DNA of 64,000 nucleotides from an uncultured Fibrobacter sp. (lineage in GTDB: Bacteria > Fibrobacterota > Fibrobacteria > Fibrobacterales > Fibrobacteraceae), in the NCBI RefSeq assembly GCF_947166265.1, contig NZ_CAMVDO010000012.1:1-64000 (forward strand), in the 5' to 3' direction. Made by a program: the position numbers and the translations under genes. The notes beneath the pieces were generated by a model. That model did not search any database. It saw nothing but the letters and a program-made list of their open reading frames with translations, and was not told the origin of the DNA. Shown here piece after piece: positions 1-8,869 of this stretch. How positions within the stretch are numbered: position 1 is the first letter of the stretch; each line of letters starts with the position of its first letter.

Positions 1-63
1 AAATAAGGCGAATTTAACCTAACTTTAAACAGTCCAACTTCTTGGGTTCACTTCATTGAGGGG

Positions 64-1614
64 GTGATAAAACACATTACGAATGAGGAACTTTTCGAAA
101 TGTGTACGACAGAATTGGAAGAGTTACATCGTTCGATAAATAAGGAAATTCGAAAGGTTTGTAAAGATACAAATAATACGAATCTCGGTAATATCCAAAC
201 GCAGATTTCATTGTTTGAAGAAAAATTGAAGAATACTAAAGATAATCTTGAATCTAATAAGATCTATCTCGCTGACATATCTGCAAGATTAGATAATATC
301 TACAAAGAACTCGAACAGCACCGAGATTCGCAAAAATATGAACAGCAGAGAAAACAATTGCGAACTGACAAAGTGGAACTGGAAGCTGAACTAGAAAAAA
401 ATATTGAAGAATTCTTTGGAGACCTTTGGTATGGATATTCTCTTATTACGCAAAAGTTGATTGATAGTGTAAAGGATATTATACGGCAAGAAGATTTGCC
501 TTTGGGACTTACTGCAGAAGCTGTCGAACAGTTGCTAAAAAAAAGTGAGTGTATCTGCGGAAATTGTCTCGGTGATAAGGAACGAAAACTTTTGAATGCT
601 TTGGTGACCAAACTTCCGCCAAGGAATATCGATAGTACGATTTTAGAAATGGCTCGCCATGCAGAGATTGATGCCGAAGATATGCGTGAGAAGCTATCCC
701 GTTCGCATAACGGAATCAAAAGAGTTGAAAAAGATATTGGCAAGAAAAAAGATGAAATTGATAAAATATCGGGTTTGATCACGGATGGCGCAACAGATAT
801 GATTCGTGAATTAGAAAGAAATAGAAAGAATCTTGAAACAGAACGAGTAAACAAGAAGCTTGCAGAAGAAAGATACGAAAGAGATAAGACTCAGTATGAA
901 AATACCTTGGCAACGCTAAAGGTTCAGAGCGAACGAGCTGGACGCATAAACAAGGATACATTGTATTTGACGCAAAAAGATAAGTTTACGGATAAATGTT
1001 TAAAGGCGATTCTTGCCATTGATGAATATAACAAGCGAATATCTCTTAAGCATATAAATAGCAAGATAAACGAGGCTTATTCAAGTCTCAGTGAGGACTA
1101 TGATAGTCTTGGAAAGCGTCTTTATGTGATTCAATTTGATAAGGCTGACAAATATGGAATGGTTTCATATCTTCAAAGTCAATATGATGCTACTTATGCC
1201 AAATGGCAAGCAGATGGGACTCTTGCTTCATATCTTCACCAGCAAAATGACGAGGATGAAATCAAAGAGTTGATTATTATGAAGATTAGAGAGTCAAATT
1301 CTACAGGTCAGAGTAAAATCAATACACTTGCTTTTGCTAAGGCAATTCTAGATTATTCTAGTGAGGTTCGAGAAGGTGATACTACTCAACTTTCCAAATC
1401 TTATCCGTTTCTGATAGATTCCCCGTTTACGGAATTATCTGGCGGAAACCTGACGAAATCGGCCGAAAACATCCATACTTTTTCTAGCCAGCTTGTATTG
1501 ATGATATCAGAAGATAGTCTTTCTGGAGTAAAACAGTATATCGAACCATTTGTAGCATGTTCTTATGAATTGCAAAAGAATGATGGCGAAAGTAATTCAT
1601 CTTTGAAGGTATAA
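64..1614 (+). CDS. SMC/Rad50-like ATPase, C-terminal part with zinc hook
   Basis: The 516-residue product is dominated by coiled coil on both sides of a Cys-rich turn (C163, C165, C168 in CICGNC), like the zinc hook of Rad50/DndD-type ATPases. The C-terminal lobe has an ABC-signature-like stretch near 413 (STGQSK) and a Walker B-like YPFLIDSP near 447-454. No Walker A lobe is present: the frame is open only back to base 7 and has a TAA at 4-6, so the N-terminal lobe is outside the window, split, or lost. GTG at 64 has no spaced ribosome site. It is followed after 1 nt by the next gene, suggesting an operon. Role inferred: DNA-sensing defence ATPase. Family confident, exact system not. Confidence 0.6.
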   Translation: MIKHITNEELFEMCTTELEELHRSINKEIRKVCKDTNNTNLGNIQTQISLFEEKLKNTKDNLESNKIYLADISARLDNIYKELEQHRDSQKYEQQRKQLRTDKVELEAELEKNIEEFFGDLWYGYSLITQKLIDSVKDIIRQEDLPLGLTAEAVEQLLKKSECICGNCLGDKERKLLNALVTKLPPRNIDSTILEMARHAEIDAEDMREKLSRSHNGIKRVEKDIGKKKDEIDKISGLITDGATDMIRELERNRKNLETERVNKKLAEERYERDKTQYENTLATLKVQSERAGRINKDTLYLTQKDKFTDKCLKAILAIDEYNKRISLKHINSKINEAYSSLSEDYDSLGKRLYVIQFDKADKYGMVSYLQSQYDATYAKWQADGTLASYLHQQNDEDEIKELIIMKIRESNSTGQSKINTLAFAKAILDYSSEVREGDTTQLSKSYPFLIDSPFTELSGGNLTKSAENIHTFSSQLVLMISEDSLSGVKQYIEPFVACSYELQKNDGESNSSLKV

Positions 1615-1615
1615 T

Positions 1616-2041
1616 ATGGCTATTAGAACAAATCTGAATTATCGTTTTAAGAGAAGCGCTGAGCATGAAGAAAGAATGAAGTATCTGGTTCACGACTTGA
1701 GACTGTTTCGTTCATATAGCCAAATTCTGATGGTGTCTGCAGTAATTGGCTATAATAAGGACGCTTTCAGTCCTATTAAGACTCCTGCTTCAGATACTGT
1801 TCAGATGACGACATTCCAAGAAAAAGATAGAGATGTAATTGACTTCATCGCTTTCGCATATAAAAAAGAACAGTCTGTTTTGAACAGTGATGAAAAGTAT
1901 TCTATCTTTGAGGCTTTTGCCAATGGAGGCTTTCCAATATTATTCGATAAACTTGGGATCGATTTCCAAAATAGAGAAAAGAATAATCGTGTCGCTTTGA
2001 TGAAAAAATATCTTTCATTACTTCTTGCGAATAAATTCTAA
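1616..2041 (+). CDS. Small protein resembling DNA phosphorothioation-associated protein 4
   Basis: A 141-residue acidic/basic mixed soluble protein with no signal peptide. The pattern FRSYSQILMVSAVIGY near residues 31-46 followed by a later FANGGFPIL segment near 101-109 resembles the small dnd-associated family 4 proteins that accompany DndD-like ATPases. It starts 1 nt after the SMC-like gene and ends 8 nt before the next, so the three are co-transcribed. The likely role is a partner subunit in an anti-phage or DNA-modification-linked system. The family assignment is by remembered pattern only; a DndE-like or unrelated small subunit remains possible. Confidence 0.5.
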   Translation: MAIRTNLNYRFKRSAEHEERMKYLVHDLRLFRSYSQILMVSAVIGYNKDAFSPIKTPASDTVQMTTFQEKDRDVIDFIAFAYKKEQSVLNSDEKYSIFEAFANGGFPILFDKLGIDFQNREKNNRVALMKKYLSLLLANKF

Positions 2042-2049
2042 TTGAAAAT

Positions 2050-4608
2050 ATGGCGGACGTATCTGAGTGCCAATACCTTCCTGACAGCTTTATAGGACAA
2101 GCTCAAAATGCCTGTAAGTTGTTGCTTTTTAAGTTTCTTTTGGACGAAACGTTGTTAGCAACATCTCAAAAATACGAATTGAGGTATGTTGCGGCCCGGA
2201 TGATCTTTGATGCTTGGCCTATTTTAATAGAACGGAAATTATCATTTGGAATACAAGATAAGTTTCTTTCAGCATGTAAACATATTGAAAAAAAGTTAAA
2301 TGCTACTGAAAGACCGTCAGTGTATTTAATTGATCAATGTTTAACAGAGGGTTTATTTTCACCGTTCCTAAATGATATGAAGTTAAATCTCTCGCGATTT
2401 ACCTCTTGTTGGTTGGATGGCTGTTTTTGTCCATATAAATTGAGTAAAAATGAGAAAAGTTTGTATTTGGAAACAAAATCATCCTGGATAGATTATTGCT
2501 TTCCGTTGATAGAACATTGCAGAGCTATATTCTATGATGCGATGCTTTCTTTGCTCTGTAAGAGAAATAAGAATGTTGGTGATATCTCGGAATATTTGAG
2601 AAATTGCTTTGGGGAGCCTATTGTTTGTACAGTTTCTCAAGAAAAAAATGGATTACAGCAAAAAGGTTGTGTTGCCAATAAAAAAAATGTTGCTGGTGTA
2701 TCCGAAGAAGATTATGATTGCTTGAAAACCATTCCCATAGATTTTCTTTTTCAAGCAAAAGACTGTATTGGAAGCTGCTCTCAGTTGCTGATTTTAGAAA
2801 AAATGCATCCTTGTGATATAAGTGTTGTTGCTGATGTATTTGATGCAGAGCGGTTTAAACGAAAATGGTTGGCGGATGTTGCTGATTTTGTGAAAGAGAA
2901 TTGCTCAAAAATTATTTCTTTTTTTTATTATTTTTCTAACCCTGTAGAAATTCCGAATAATATGGTTGGTGATATTCCTTTAGGGTTGTCTATAAAAATG
3001 TTTCTTGAGGAATATATTGACCGAATAAACTTTAAGTTATCCCTTATGTCATTTAAAGGAACTGAAGGAAAACGAAAAAGGCTGGATTTTTTTTCGGTAA
3101 TGTATGATGCAAGAAATATGGAACAAGAAACAATCTCTTCTTGGGCTAAAAAAAATAACTGCAGCAGAGAACGAGCAAGACAGCTTCTTTTGGGGGATGA
3201 TGATATTGGACTAAATATTTGTGCCGAAATTTTGAAAGGATTGAAAACGACGAAAAATTTTTTAATAAATCCTTCTTTTCAAGCTGATTTTATGCAGCTT
3301 GAACTGTCGGAAGAATACGCTTTCCCGCAAGAACAATTTGATATAAAATATGGCATTGTTGATGATAAAACGAGACAATTTCTTTTTGATGTCACGGAAT
3401 GGAAATGTAGTAATTCAATGCCCTCCTACATAGGATCAATTGTTTATCGAAACTGTGATCTAAAAAATGTGTATGAGGCCTTGTCTGATGTGCGAAAGCT
3501 CCTTGATGAAAAGATAAATCCGATCTCTTTAGAAGAAGAAATTGTTCCTCAAATAATGGACCATCTGGGCTTAGATAACCAAACGATGAATGTTGTTTGT
3601 GATGTTATTCGCAAGTCCGATTCTTTTGAAAAAGTTCTCTTTGATGATGGGAAAATTTTATATACTCTGAAATGGCAATACCTTTGTTCTGTTCCAAGCC
3701 GTTTGGCCAGGATCTTATATGATTTTAAGAAACCGACACATCTGAAAGAAGTTTACACGGAGTATAATAGACGTGCAAAAATATTCGGAGTCCCTGCTGA
3801 AGATGACCCAAATTGGTTTAAAATGCGTCCTCATCGCTACATAAAATGCGATGGTCGTTTAGGAACATGGGTGTTTTCAATGGACGATGAATCAGAGGAA
3901 TCTTCCCAAATAGACATTCTCTCATTTCTAGAAGAATATATTAAGGAAAATAAAGGAATTGTCTATTTTGATAAAACCGTTGATTATTTGCGAAAATCAG
4001 GATATTCTCATACAAAAAACTCAATTCGTGTTTATTTAGGAAGCCTTTGTAGAACGGTAAAAAATACCTCTGGCAATGTTTTTGTTTACAAACCATGGGT
4101 AAATCATTTTGAAAATGTTGATGTTAGTACAGAACGGAATAAGGTGCAAAATAAAGCTATACCCATATTTGTAGAGACGATAAAAGAAAAAAATGGATTT
4201 GCTTTTTTATGGGAGTTGAAAGAGGCTTATTTTAAAAGAATTGGTGAAAATATCAGTGATAATACTGCAAAAGCAATATTGGAGAGAAAAAATGAATTAT
4301 TTGTTAAGGAACGAATCAATGCGTCTAGAGTACGTTATGGATTGAAAGATCGTGAAGCTAAGATTTGCTTGTCGGAAAATCGTTCATCTCCTGAATTTCA
4401 TGAAAAAATTCGGGAAAGAATAAAAAATATCCTTAAATTTACAGAAGGGCATTCTTTGAGAATGAATCTCATCACAAAAGATGTTTGTAAATTAGTGCCA
4501 AAAGGAAAACATTCCAACATAGTCTATACAATCATTCGGAATATGGACGATGTTGAAATGTATGAAGTTGAAGGAAAAAAATTTCTTAGGCTAAAAAATA
4601 ATACGTGA
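2050..4608 (+). CDS. Large unknown protein with sigma-70 region 4-like helix-turn-helix
   Basis: An 852-residue protein that I cannot place in a named family. It is Cys-rich in the first 300 residues, lacks a signal peptide or membrane segments, and has no NTPase motif that I can see. Residues about 357-382 contain the pattern ETISSWAKKNNCSRERARQL, very like the DNA-recognition helix of sigma factor region 4. The C-terminal half has several repeats of winged-helix character (for example around RPHRYIKCDGRLGTWVF). It is the last gene of the ATPase operon and converges on the next gene with stop codons 1 nt apart. Inferred role: DNA-binding component of the defence island. Confidence 0.55.
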   Translation: MADVSECQYLPDSFIGQAQNACKLLLFKFLLDETLLATSQKYELRYVAARMIFDAWPILIERKLSFGIQDKFLSACKHIEKKLNATERPSVYLIDQCLTEGLFSPFLNDMKLNLSRFTSCWLDGCFCPYKLSKNEKSLYLETKSSWIDYCFPLIEHCRAIFYDAMLSLLCKRNKNVGDISEYLRNCFGEPIVCTVSQEKNGLQQKGCVANKKNVAGVSEEDYDCLKTIPIDFLFQAKDCIGSCSQLLILEKMHPCDISVVADVFDAERFKRKWLADVADFVKENCSKIISFFYYFSNPVEIPNNMVGDIPLGLSIKMFLEEYIDRINFKLSLMSFKGTEGKRKRLDFFSVMYDARNMEQETISSWAKKNNCSRERARQLLLGDDDIGLNICAEILKGLKTTKNFLINPSFQADFMQLELSEEYAFPQEQFDIKYGIVDDKTRQFLFDVTEWKCSNSMPSYIGSIVYRNCDLKNVYEALSDVRKLLDEKINPISLEEEIVPQIMDHLGLDNQTMNVVCDVIRKSDSFEKVLFDDGKILYTLKWQYLCSVPSRLARILYDFKKPTHLKEVYTEYNRRAKIFGVPAEDDPNWFKMRPHRYIKCDGRLGTWVFSMDDESEESSQIDILSFLEEYIKENKGIVYFDKTVDYLRKSGYSHTKNSIRVYLGSLCRTVKNTSGNVFVYKPWVNHFENVDVSTERNKVQNKAIPIFVETIKEKNGFAFLWELKEAYFKRIGENISDNTAKAILERKNELFVKERINASRVRYGLKDREAKICLSENRSSPEFHEKIRERIKNILKFTEGHSLRMNLITKDVCKLVPKGKHSNIVYTIIRNMDDVEMYEVEGKKFLRLKNNT

Positions 4609-4609
4609 A

Positions 4610-4873
4610 TTACCGTTTTGAGGCTGCCAGACCATTTTTGTAGCCTAATGCGTATGCTTCTTGTGCGCTTTTGTGTCGCTGCGGACCTGCTTGGCTATCG
4701 TCTAAGTCTTGCATACATTTTTCGATATTTACGTTTTCCTTCCTTTTTAAACCGTCTTGATAACCGAGTTCATAAGCGCAACCGGCGCATTTATGTCGTC
4801 CAGATTTGTATTGTCCTTCACTAAGTCCGTTGAGAATTGAGGCTATGTTGGAATGATCTTTTTGACAAGGCAT
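4610..4873 (-). CDS. Small duplicated RHKxAxxAYxLGYxxGL protein
   Basis: An 87-residue protein made of two related halves. The first half has RHKCAGCAYELGYQDGL (about residues 26-42) and the second RHKSAQEAYALGYKNGL (about 67-83), so a short domain is duplicated and its Cys pair is kept only in the first copy. It has no signal peptide. Located directly downstream of a restriction-modification cluster on the same strand. I recall similar short Cys-containing segments near restriction genes, but this is not a firm family call. A metal- or DNA-binding accessory role is only a guess. ATG at 4873. Confidence 0.55.
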   Translation of the reverse strand: MPCQKDHSNIASILNGLSEGQYKSGRHKCAGCAYELGYQDGLKRKENVNIEKCMQDLDDSQAGPQRHKSAQEAYALGYKNGLAASKR

Positions 4874-4892
4874 GTAAGAAGCTCCTGAAAAT

Positions 4893-5624
4893 TTAAGTTT
4901 TTTTCATAATATATAAATATTCATGGGCGAGCAAAAGAAAATCATTTATTTTTGAACGCCATTTCTTTGTTCCAATACAATTGTGCTGTTCTTTTATAAC
5001 AATTTCTTTTAGTGAAAAACCTGCGTTCATGAAAATATTCATCAGTTCAAATCCTAGTGGGTATAAAGTGCCCTTTTGACGTACATCACCAATCAAAAAA
5101 GCACATATTTTTCCCCTTTTTAAGACTCTGAATGCTTCCGCAGCTACGGGTTTCATTTCTTCGATGAATTTGTTGATTGGATATTGAGACAAATCATTTG
5201 CAAGTCCCTCGCTGTACTTTATGATGTCTGCATAGGGAGGGTGTGTTGCTATCAAATCAATGCTTTCTGTAGAAAGAAAAGATAATTTTTGAGCATTTCC
5301 TTTTCTGATGCCAATATGAGATTTTGATGAATAATCAAAGTTAACCGCTGATTTGCATAACTTAATTGCATCGGGATTTATGTCAACACCAAATGCATTG
5401 CGGTTTAGAAGTTTTGCTTCTACTAGAGTCGTTCCACTTCCGACAAATTGATCTAAAACAGAGTCTCCTTCATTAGAATAACGAATAATTAGATTTCTTG
5501 GTATATATGGGGACCAGTTGCCACGATACTTGTTAGTATGTGTTGCCCAAGAGCCTCTGTCAGGGAAACTCCAAATGGAAGTCTTTTCTAGAGAAAAGTT
5601 TTCAGGGGTTAAGTTGCAATTCAT
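4893..5624 (-). CDS. DNA methyltransferase, beta class (N4-cytosine/N6-adenine)
   Basis: A 243-residue SAM-dependent DNA methyltransferase. Motif I DQFVGSGTT lies at about 58-66 and the catalytic motif IV THPPY at 127-131, a variant of TSPPY. The order (catalytic motif after the SAM motif, with an N-terminal SIWSFPDRG stretch) fits small N4C/N6A enzymes of type II systems. I prefer ATG at 5624 because AAGG lies 8 nt upstream and the conserved part begins there; the frame stays open to 5702, which would overlap the restriction gene by 101 nt. With 5624 the overlap is 23 nt. It forms one operon with the endonuclease and a Dam-type methyltransferase. Confidence 0.8.
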   Translation of the reverse strand: MNCNLTPENFSLEKTSIWSFPDRGSWATHTNKYRGNWSPYIPRNLIIRYSNEGDSVLDQFVGSGTTLVEAKLLNRNAFGVDINPDAIKLCKSAVNFDYSSKSHIGIRKGNAQKLSFLSTESIDLIATHPPYADIIKYSEGLANDLSQYPINKFIEEMKPVAAEAFRVLKRGKICAFLIGDVRQKGTLYPLGFELMNIFMNAGFSLKEIVIKEQHNCIGTKKWRSKINDFLLLAHEYLYIMKKT

Positions 5625-6906
5625 AATTGCCTTGAAATAACGAGAATATCCAATTGATCCAACCGCGAATAGTTGATGAACGTCTCTTGAAAGTGCTTTC
5701 ACTACCTATGTTAAATAGGTTGCTGTTTTTCATAATTGAAACAATTTCATTTTGGTCAATGATGGAGTTTTGCTCAAGACAGCTTGTAAAGGTATTATAA
5801 AAGACTTTATGTTGCAGTATTTTTCCACAATAAGCTAATTGTCTTTTTTTGTAGGGTAATGAAAGAATTTTTCGGCCTTCATCAGTGACAGCATAAGGTC
5901 CTCCTGCTTGAATTTTTTTTATGAGTCCCAAATATTGAGCGGCATTTGTATAGTAATCTGTTTGACGGGCATCAAATGCGTATTTTTGTGTTATTTGTTC
6001 TCTTGTGTAAGATTGCATATTTAGTATTTCGCACAAGTTGATAACTCTTTCAAATTTGTCTGCTTGGGGAAACGCGATTTCAGGTTCTTTGGTAATAGAT
6101 GTTGTTCCTAGAAGTTTGATGATGTCGTCTAGTGTGATGTCGGTATTTTCTATGGAGTATCTTTTTGATTTCACCAGTTTTAATGAATTGTAGACCATTT
6201 CGTCTTCAAATGTATATTCGTATAAAGAGAATACTCCGTTTGAATATGTTAAAAAAATAGGCTTGATTTTTTTTGTTAACCCCTTTTCCTGCCAAGTTCT
6301 ATATGGATAATAAAGTTGTCTAATTAAGAAGTCGTCTGCAAGATCTCTTTTCGCTTCAATAATTGACAGATAATTTATTCCTTCATAAGCAGAATCTATT
6401 TCGATTTGTGATTTTTCTACTTCTATCGTGTAAATCTGTTCCTTGGTTCCTTTAATGTCGAAGGAAAATTTGCCAGACCCCATACGTCCGCATGCAGTGG
6501 CGTATAGTTCTTCATCCTCAAAAAAGTCACTTAATATCCCAGATGCAAAAGCCGCATTTATTGCCATGGTTTCGCTAAGAATATTTTCTTCGGTTATTGA
6601 CTGAAGATAGTCTGGTAGAGAAAATTGCTGGATTGGGGCGTTGTTTTGTTCGAATTTATGATAAATGTTAAAATTTGAAATTATGTAATTTCCGCGAGAA
6701 ATGGGCAAAATGGCTAATTTATTATCGCGAAAAATTTGAGGTAAATTAATGGAATGATCAAATTTAGACATTAAACGTGGTTCGCGCTCTTTTTTAATGT
6801 CTTTTGCTGATATGATAAAGTGTCCTTGCCGATTAATCTCTTCAAGGATGTTGAAACGTTCGAATAGAACATTCCATGCTTTGTCTATTTTGGTTAAATC
6901 ACTCAT
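5602..6906 (-). CDS. Type II restriction endonuclease, PD-(D/E)XK candidate
   Basis: A 434-residue protein sandwiched between two DNA methyltransferases on the same strand, with overlaps at both ends (8 nt and 23 nt), which is the typical context of a restriction enzyme. A candidate nuclease core is visible: D171 followed by IIEAKR with E184 and K186, matching a D-x(n)-E-x-K metal site. The C-terminal third looks like a winged-helix domain (TREQITQKYAFDARQTDYY and a following wing), probably for target recognition. The recognition sequence cannot be predicted. Two partner methyltransferases suggest an asymmetric target, each enzyme protecting one strand. Confidence 0.75.
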   Translation of the reverse strand: MSDLTKIDKAWNVLFERFNILEEINRQGHFIISAKDIKKEREPRLMSKFDHSINLPQIFRDNKLAILPISRGNYIISNFNIYHKFEQNNAPIQQFSLPDYLQSITEENILSETMAINAAFASGILSDFFEDEELYATACGRMGSGKFSFDIKGTKEQIYTIEVEKSQIEIDSAYEGINYLSIIEAKRDLADDFLIRQLYYPYRTWQEKGLTKKIKPIFLTYSNGVFSLYEYTFEDEMVYNSLKLVKSKRYSIENTDITLDDIIKLLGTTSITKEPEIAFPQADKFERVINLCEILNMQSYTREQITQKYAFDARQTDYYTNAAQYLGLIKKIQAGGPYAVTDEGRKILSLPYKKRQLAYCGKILQHKVFYNTFTSCLEQNSIIDQNEIVSIMKNSNLFNIGSESTFKRRSSTIRGWINWIFSLFQGNYELQLNP

Positions 6907-7750
6907 AATTGGTTACGACGACTTCGTCAACTAGTCCTCGACGAGAGGCTATAGAATTAACAGATCTTTTTGCTTGAATTGTGTGAATGGTGTAATCTTT
7001 ATACAGGTCTTTAATGAAGTTTGTTGCTGAATTTGACAACATAAATTTTACATTTTTTTTGTCAAGCTTATCGCAAATTTCCTTTAGCGATTCCTGTTGT
7101 TCTCGCCCAAAACCTCCTTTTGTATATCCAGTAAAACTTGAGGAATCTGAAATGGGATCGTATGGAGGATCAAAATAGACGAAAGATTTATTTGTCACAT
7201 TTCTTAATGCGGAAGAAAAATCCCCATTAAGAAAAGTTATTTCATTATTGTTAAAATAATTGCTAACAGCTCTTAGAACTGGTGGGTTTACGATTCCGGG
7301 ATTTATGTAATGTCCAAAAGGAGTGTTGAATTCACCAGCATTATTAACCCGGAACAAACCGTTATAGCAAGTCTTGTTTAAGAAAATAAGACGAGCGGCT
7401 TTTTGTATGTTTGTTCGTTCGTTGTAGGCTTCTTTATCTCTGTCCCAATCTCTAACATCATAAAAATGCTTTTCATCGTTAGGGTGCGTTTCTAGTTCTT
7501 GAATCAAATCTTCTACATTGTCTTTTATAACTTGATACATGTTGATCAAGTCTGAGTTTACATCATTAACTACCGCGTTTTGTGGTTGCAAATGAAAAAG
7601 CATGGCTGCACCACCAAGAAACGGCTCGTAATATTTTGTATAGCCGTCTTTGGGAAGGTACTGACTCAGCTCATTGATGATCTGTCTTTTCCCACCAACC
7701 CATTTTACAACAGGTGCGACGAGTAAGTTTCTTTTTAAATTAGACAGCAT
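6899..7750 (-). CDS. Dam-family DNA adenine methyltransferase
   Basis: A 283-residue N6-adenine methyltransferase of the Dam/DpnM family. Visible are KWVGGKR at 16-22 (SAM-binding motif X region), EPFLGG at 42-47 (motif I) and the catalytic DPPY at 194-197. It modifies adenine in the target of the neighbouring restriction enzyme. ATG at 7750 is preferred: AGGGA lies 6 nt upstream and homologues begin near VAPVVKW; the frame extends to 7810 with an extra AT-rich leader of 20 residues. It is the first gene of the restriction-modification operon and overlaps the endonuclease gene by 8 nt. Confidence 0.85.
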   Translation of the reverse strand: MLSNLKRNLLVAPVVKWVGGKRQIINELSQYLPKDGYTKYYEPFLGGAAMLFHLQPQNAVVNDVNSDLINMYQVIKDNVEDLIQELETHPNDEKHFYDVRDWDRDKEAYNERTNIQKAARLIFLNKTCYNGLFRVNNAGEFNTPFGHYINPGIVNPPVLRAVSNYFNNNEITFLNGDFSSALRNVTNKSFVYFDPPYDPISDSSSFTGYTKGGFGREQQESLKEICDKLDKKNVKFMLSNSATNFIKDLYKDYTIHTIQAKRSVNSIASRRGLVDEVVVTNYE

Positions 7751-7852
7751 ATAATCCCTAAGTTTTAAAGAAAATATAAAAAAATAGTGATTTGATTTAT
7801 TTTCTTTCAAATATAATATCTTATTTTGTCATTTAGTGACATTTTGTGCACT

Positions 7853-8046
7853 TTTCGAGGGGCGATGTAGAACTTTCGTATTGAAAGTCCGTCCTTCGTT
7901 TAAATTTTTAAACACAGTTCCGTTTCGGTGGTCGTTTTATTAGTCCTTGTTGGGCGACTTATCCACATTAAAGTGCTACATTGCCTTTTGAGGTGGATAA
8001 TACGTTTGTGTTGAAAAAGCCCCTCCTTCGATTAAAATTTAAACGT
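7853..8046. repeat. Two degenerate ~60-bp repeats in AT-rich intergenic region
   Basis: The 496-nt gap upstream of the Dam-type gene contains no convincing gene. Two related stretches lie about 130 bp apart (7853-7915 and 7986-8046). Both contain a GAGG element followed by TTGAAA, then TCCTTCG and an AT-rich TTTAAATTT/ATTTAAAC tail. They may be duplicated promoter/operator DNA of the restriction operon or remnants of an island boundary. Confidence 0.4.
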
Positions 8047-8306
8047 TAAACTCAAGTGCTGATTATTTTGCCGTTATTTGTCAGTAGATCTATTATCAAT
8101 CGAGCCACAACATAAAATGCAACGAGCCTTTTGAATGTTTTATTACATAAAAAAGAGCCGTCTCCCCATGGTAGGAAAATTTTGGACTTCTTTGTGGTTC
8201 TCGGCAGAATCTTTGGGCGATTTATATAATTCGTAATATTTCTGTCTTTTGTTACTGAAATGTAGACACTCTTGCCTAGAAATCCGTTATTGTATAGATT
8301 GAAGAC

Positions 8307-8462
8307 ATGATGGGAAAAAGATTTGAAGATAATCCTGGCTGGAAGACCTTCTTAGAATTGCGTCAGCAGGCTCAATGTAGCGTTGCAGCTGGCATGAGCG
8401 ATGCTGAAGTCGAAGCAGAAATTGCTGCATATCGTTCTGGTCAAGAACAGAATGCGAAGTAA
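8307..8462 (+). CDS. Orphan antitoxin-like small protein (51 aa)
   Basis: A short reading frame beginning ATG ATG (8307 or 8310) and ending TAA at 8460-8462. The product is highly charged, with the C-terminal pattern SDAEVEAEIAAYRSG typical of the ends of small antitoxins that precede PIN-type toxins. No toxin gene follows: the next 650 bases hold repeats and the metY leader. It may be the remnant of a toxin-antitoxin pair at the island edge. Codon choice (GCT/GCA, GAA) is normal for the genome, supporting real coding. No strong ribosome site is visible. Confidence 0.45.
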   Translation: MMGKRFEDNPGWKTFLELRQQAQCSVAAGMSDAEVEAEIAAYRSGQEQNAK

Positions 8463-8647
8463 TTCCGCATTTCTTTTGCCATAAATCTATTTGCGTTAGG
8501 GATAGTGACCCCTTGGGGCGGCGACTTGCTTGCAAGGCGCCGTTTTAGCAGGTAAGCGGCGAGCGGAGCGAAGACGGTTGCCGCTAAAATATAGCCCGGC
8601 CCGCGCAGTGGCGCGGGAAACGCCCTATGTAATCGGAGTAAGGAGAT

Positions 8648-8669
8648 CCCCGCCTTCGCGGGGATGACA
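8648..8669. repeat. CCCCGC-TTCG-hairpin dispersed repeat
   Basis: A palindrome CCCCGCcttcGCGGGG followed by ATGACA. The same stem-and-tail style appears at 18091-18114 next to cysN. It lies in a 650-nt gene-free stretch that also has GC-rich inverted repeats at 8515-8630. Confidence 0.5.
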
Positions 8670-8712
8670 TGTGAGGCGCAGAATGCTTTGGATGACGCGC
8701 TGCAAGCCTTAC

Positions 8713-8736
8713 GGCCCTTCGGCGGGCTCAGGGACC
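8713..8736 (-). repeat. GAGC-NNGCCGA-loop hairpin repeat
   Basis: Read on the minus strand: stem GGTCCCT, loop GAGCCCGCCGA, closing stem AGGGCC. The same loop core with other stems occurs at 21516-21579 and 43306-43352, defining a dispersed family in this genome. Confidence 0.6.
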
Positions 8737-8786
8737 TTGCTAGGCTTGTGGCTCATTGGCCTTGCTGGAACGGGGCTATTTAATAA

Positions 8787-8867
8787 GTTATAGTCAAATC
8801 CTATAACAAACAATAGTTAAATAGTATGCGTTTATGCCTTGACGGGGCGAAAATCTTATTCTATCTT
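8787..8867 (+). promoter_or_regulatory. Sulfur-regulon promoter variant before metY
   Basis: A perfect dyad GTTAT-N11-ATAAC occupies 8787-8807. A good core promoter follows: TTGACG (8839-8844), 17-bp spacer, TATCTT (8862-8867). The distance from dyad to -35 is 31 bp, against 19 in the standard layout of this window, about one helical turn more. Confidence 0.65.
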
Positions 8868-8869
8868 AA

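Noticed and set aside
8287-8535. Minus-strand frame of 82 codons
   Set aside because: It overlaps the small antitoxin-like frame and looks like its shadow.
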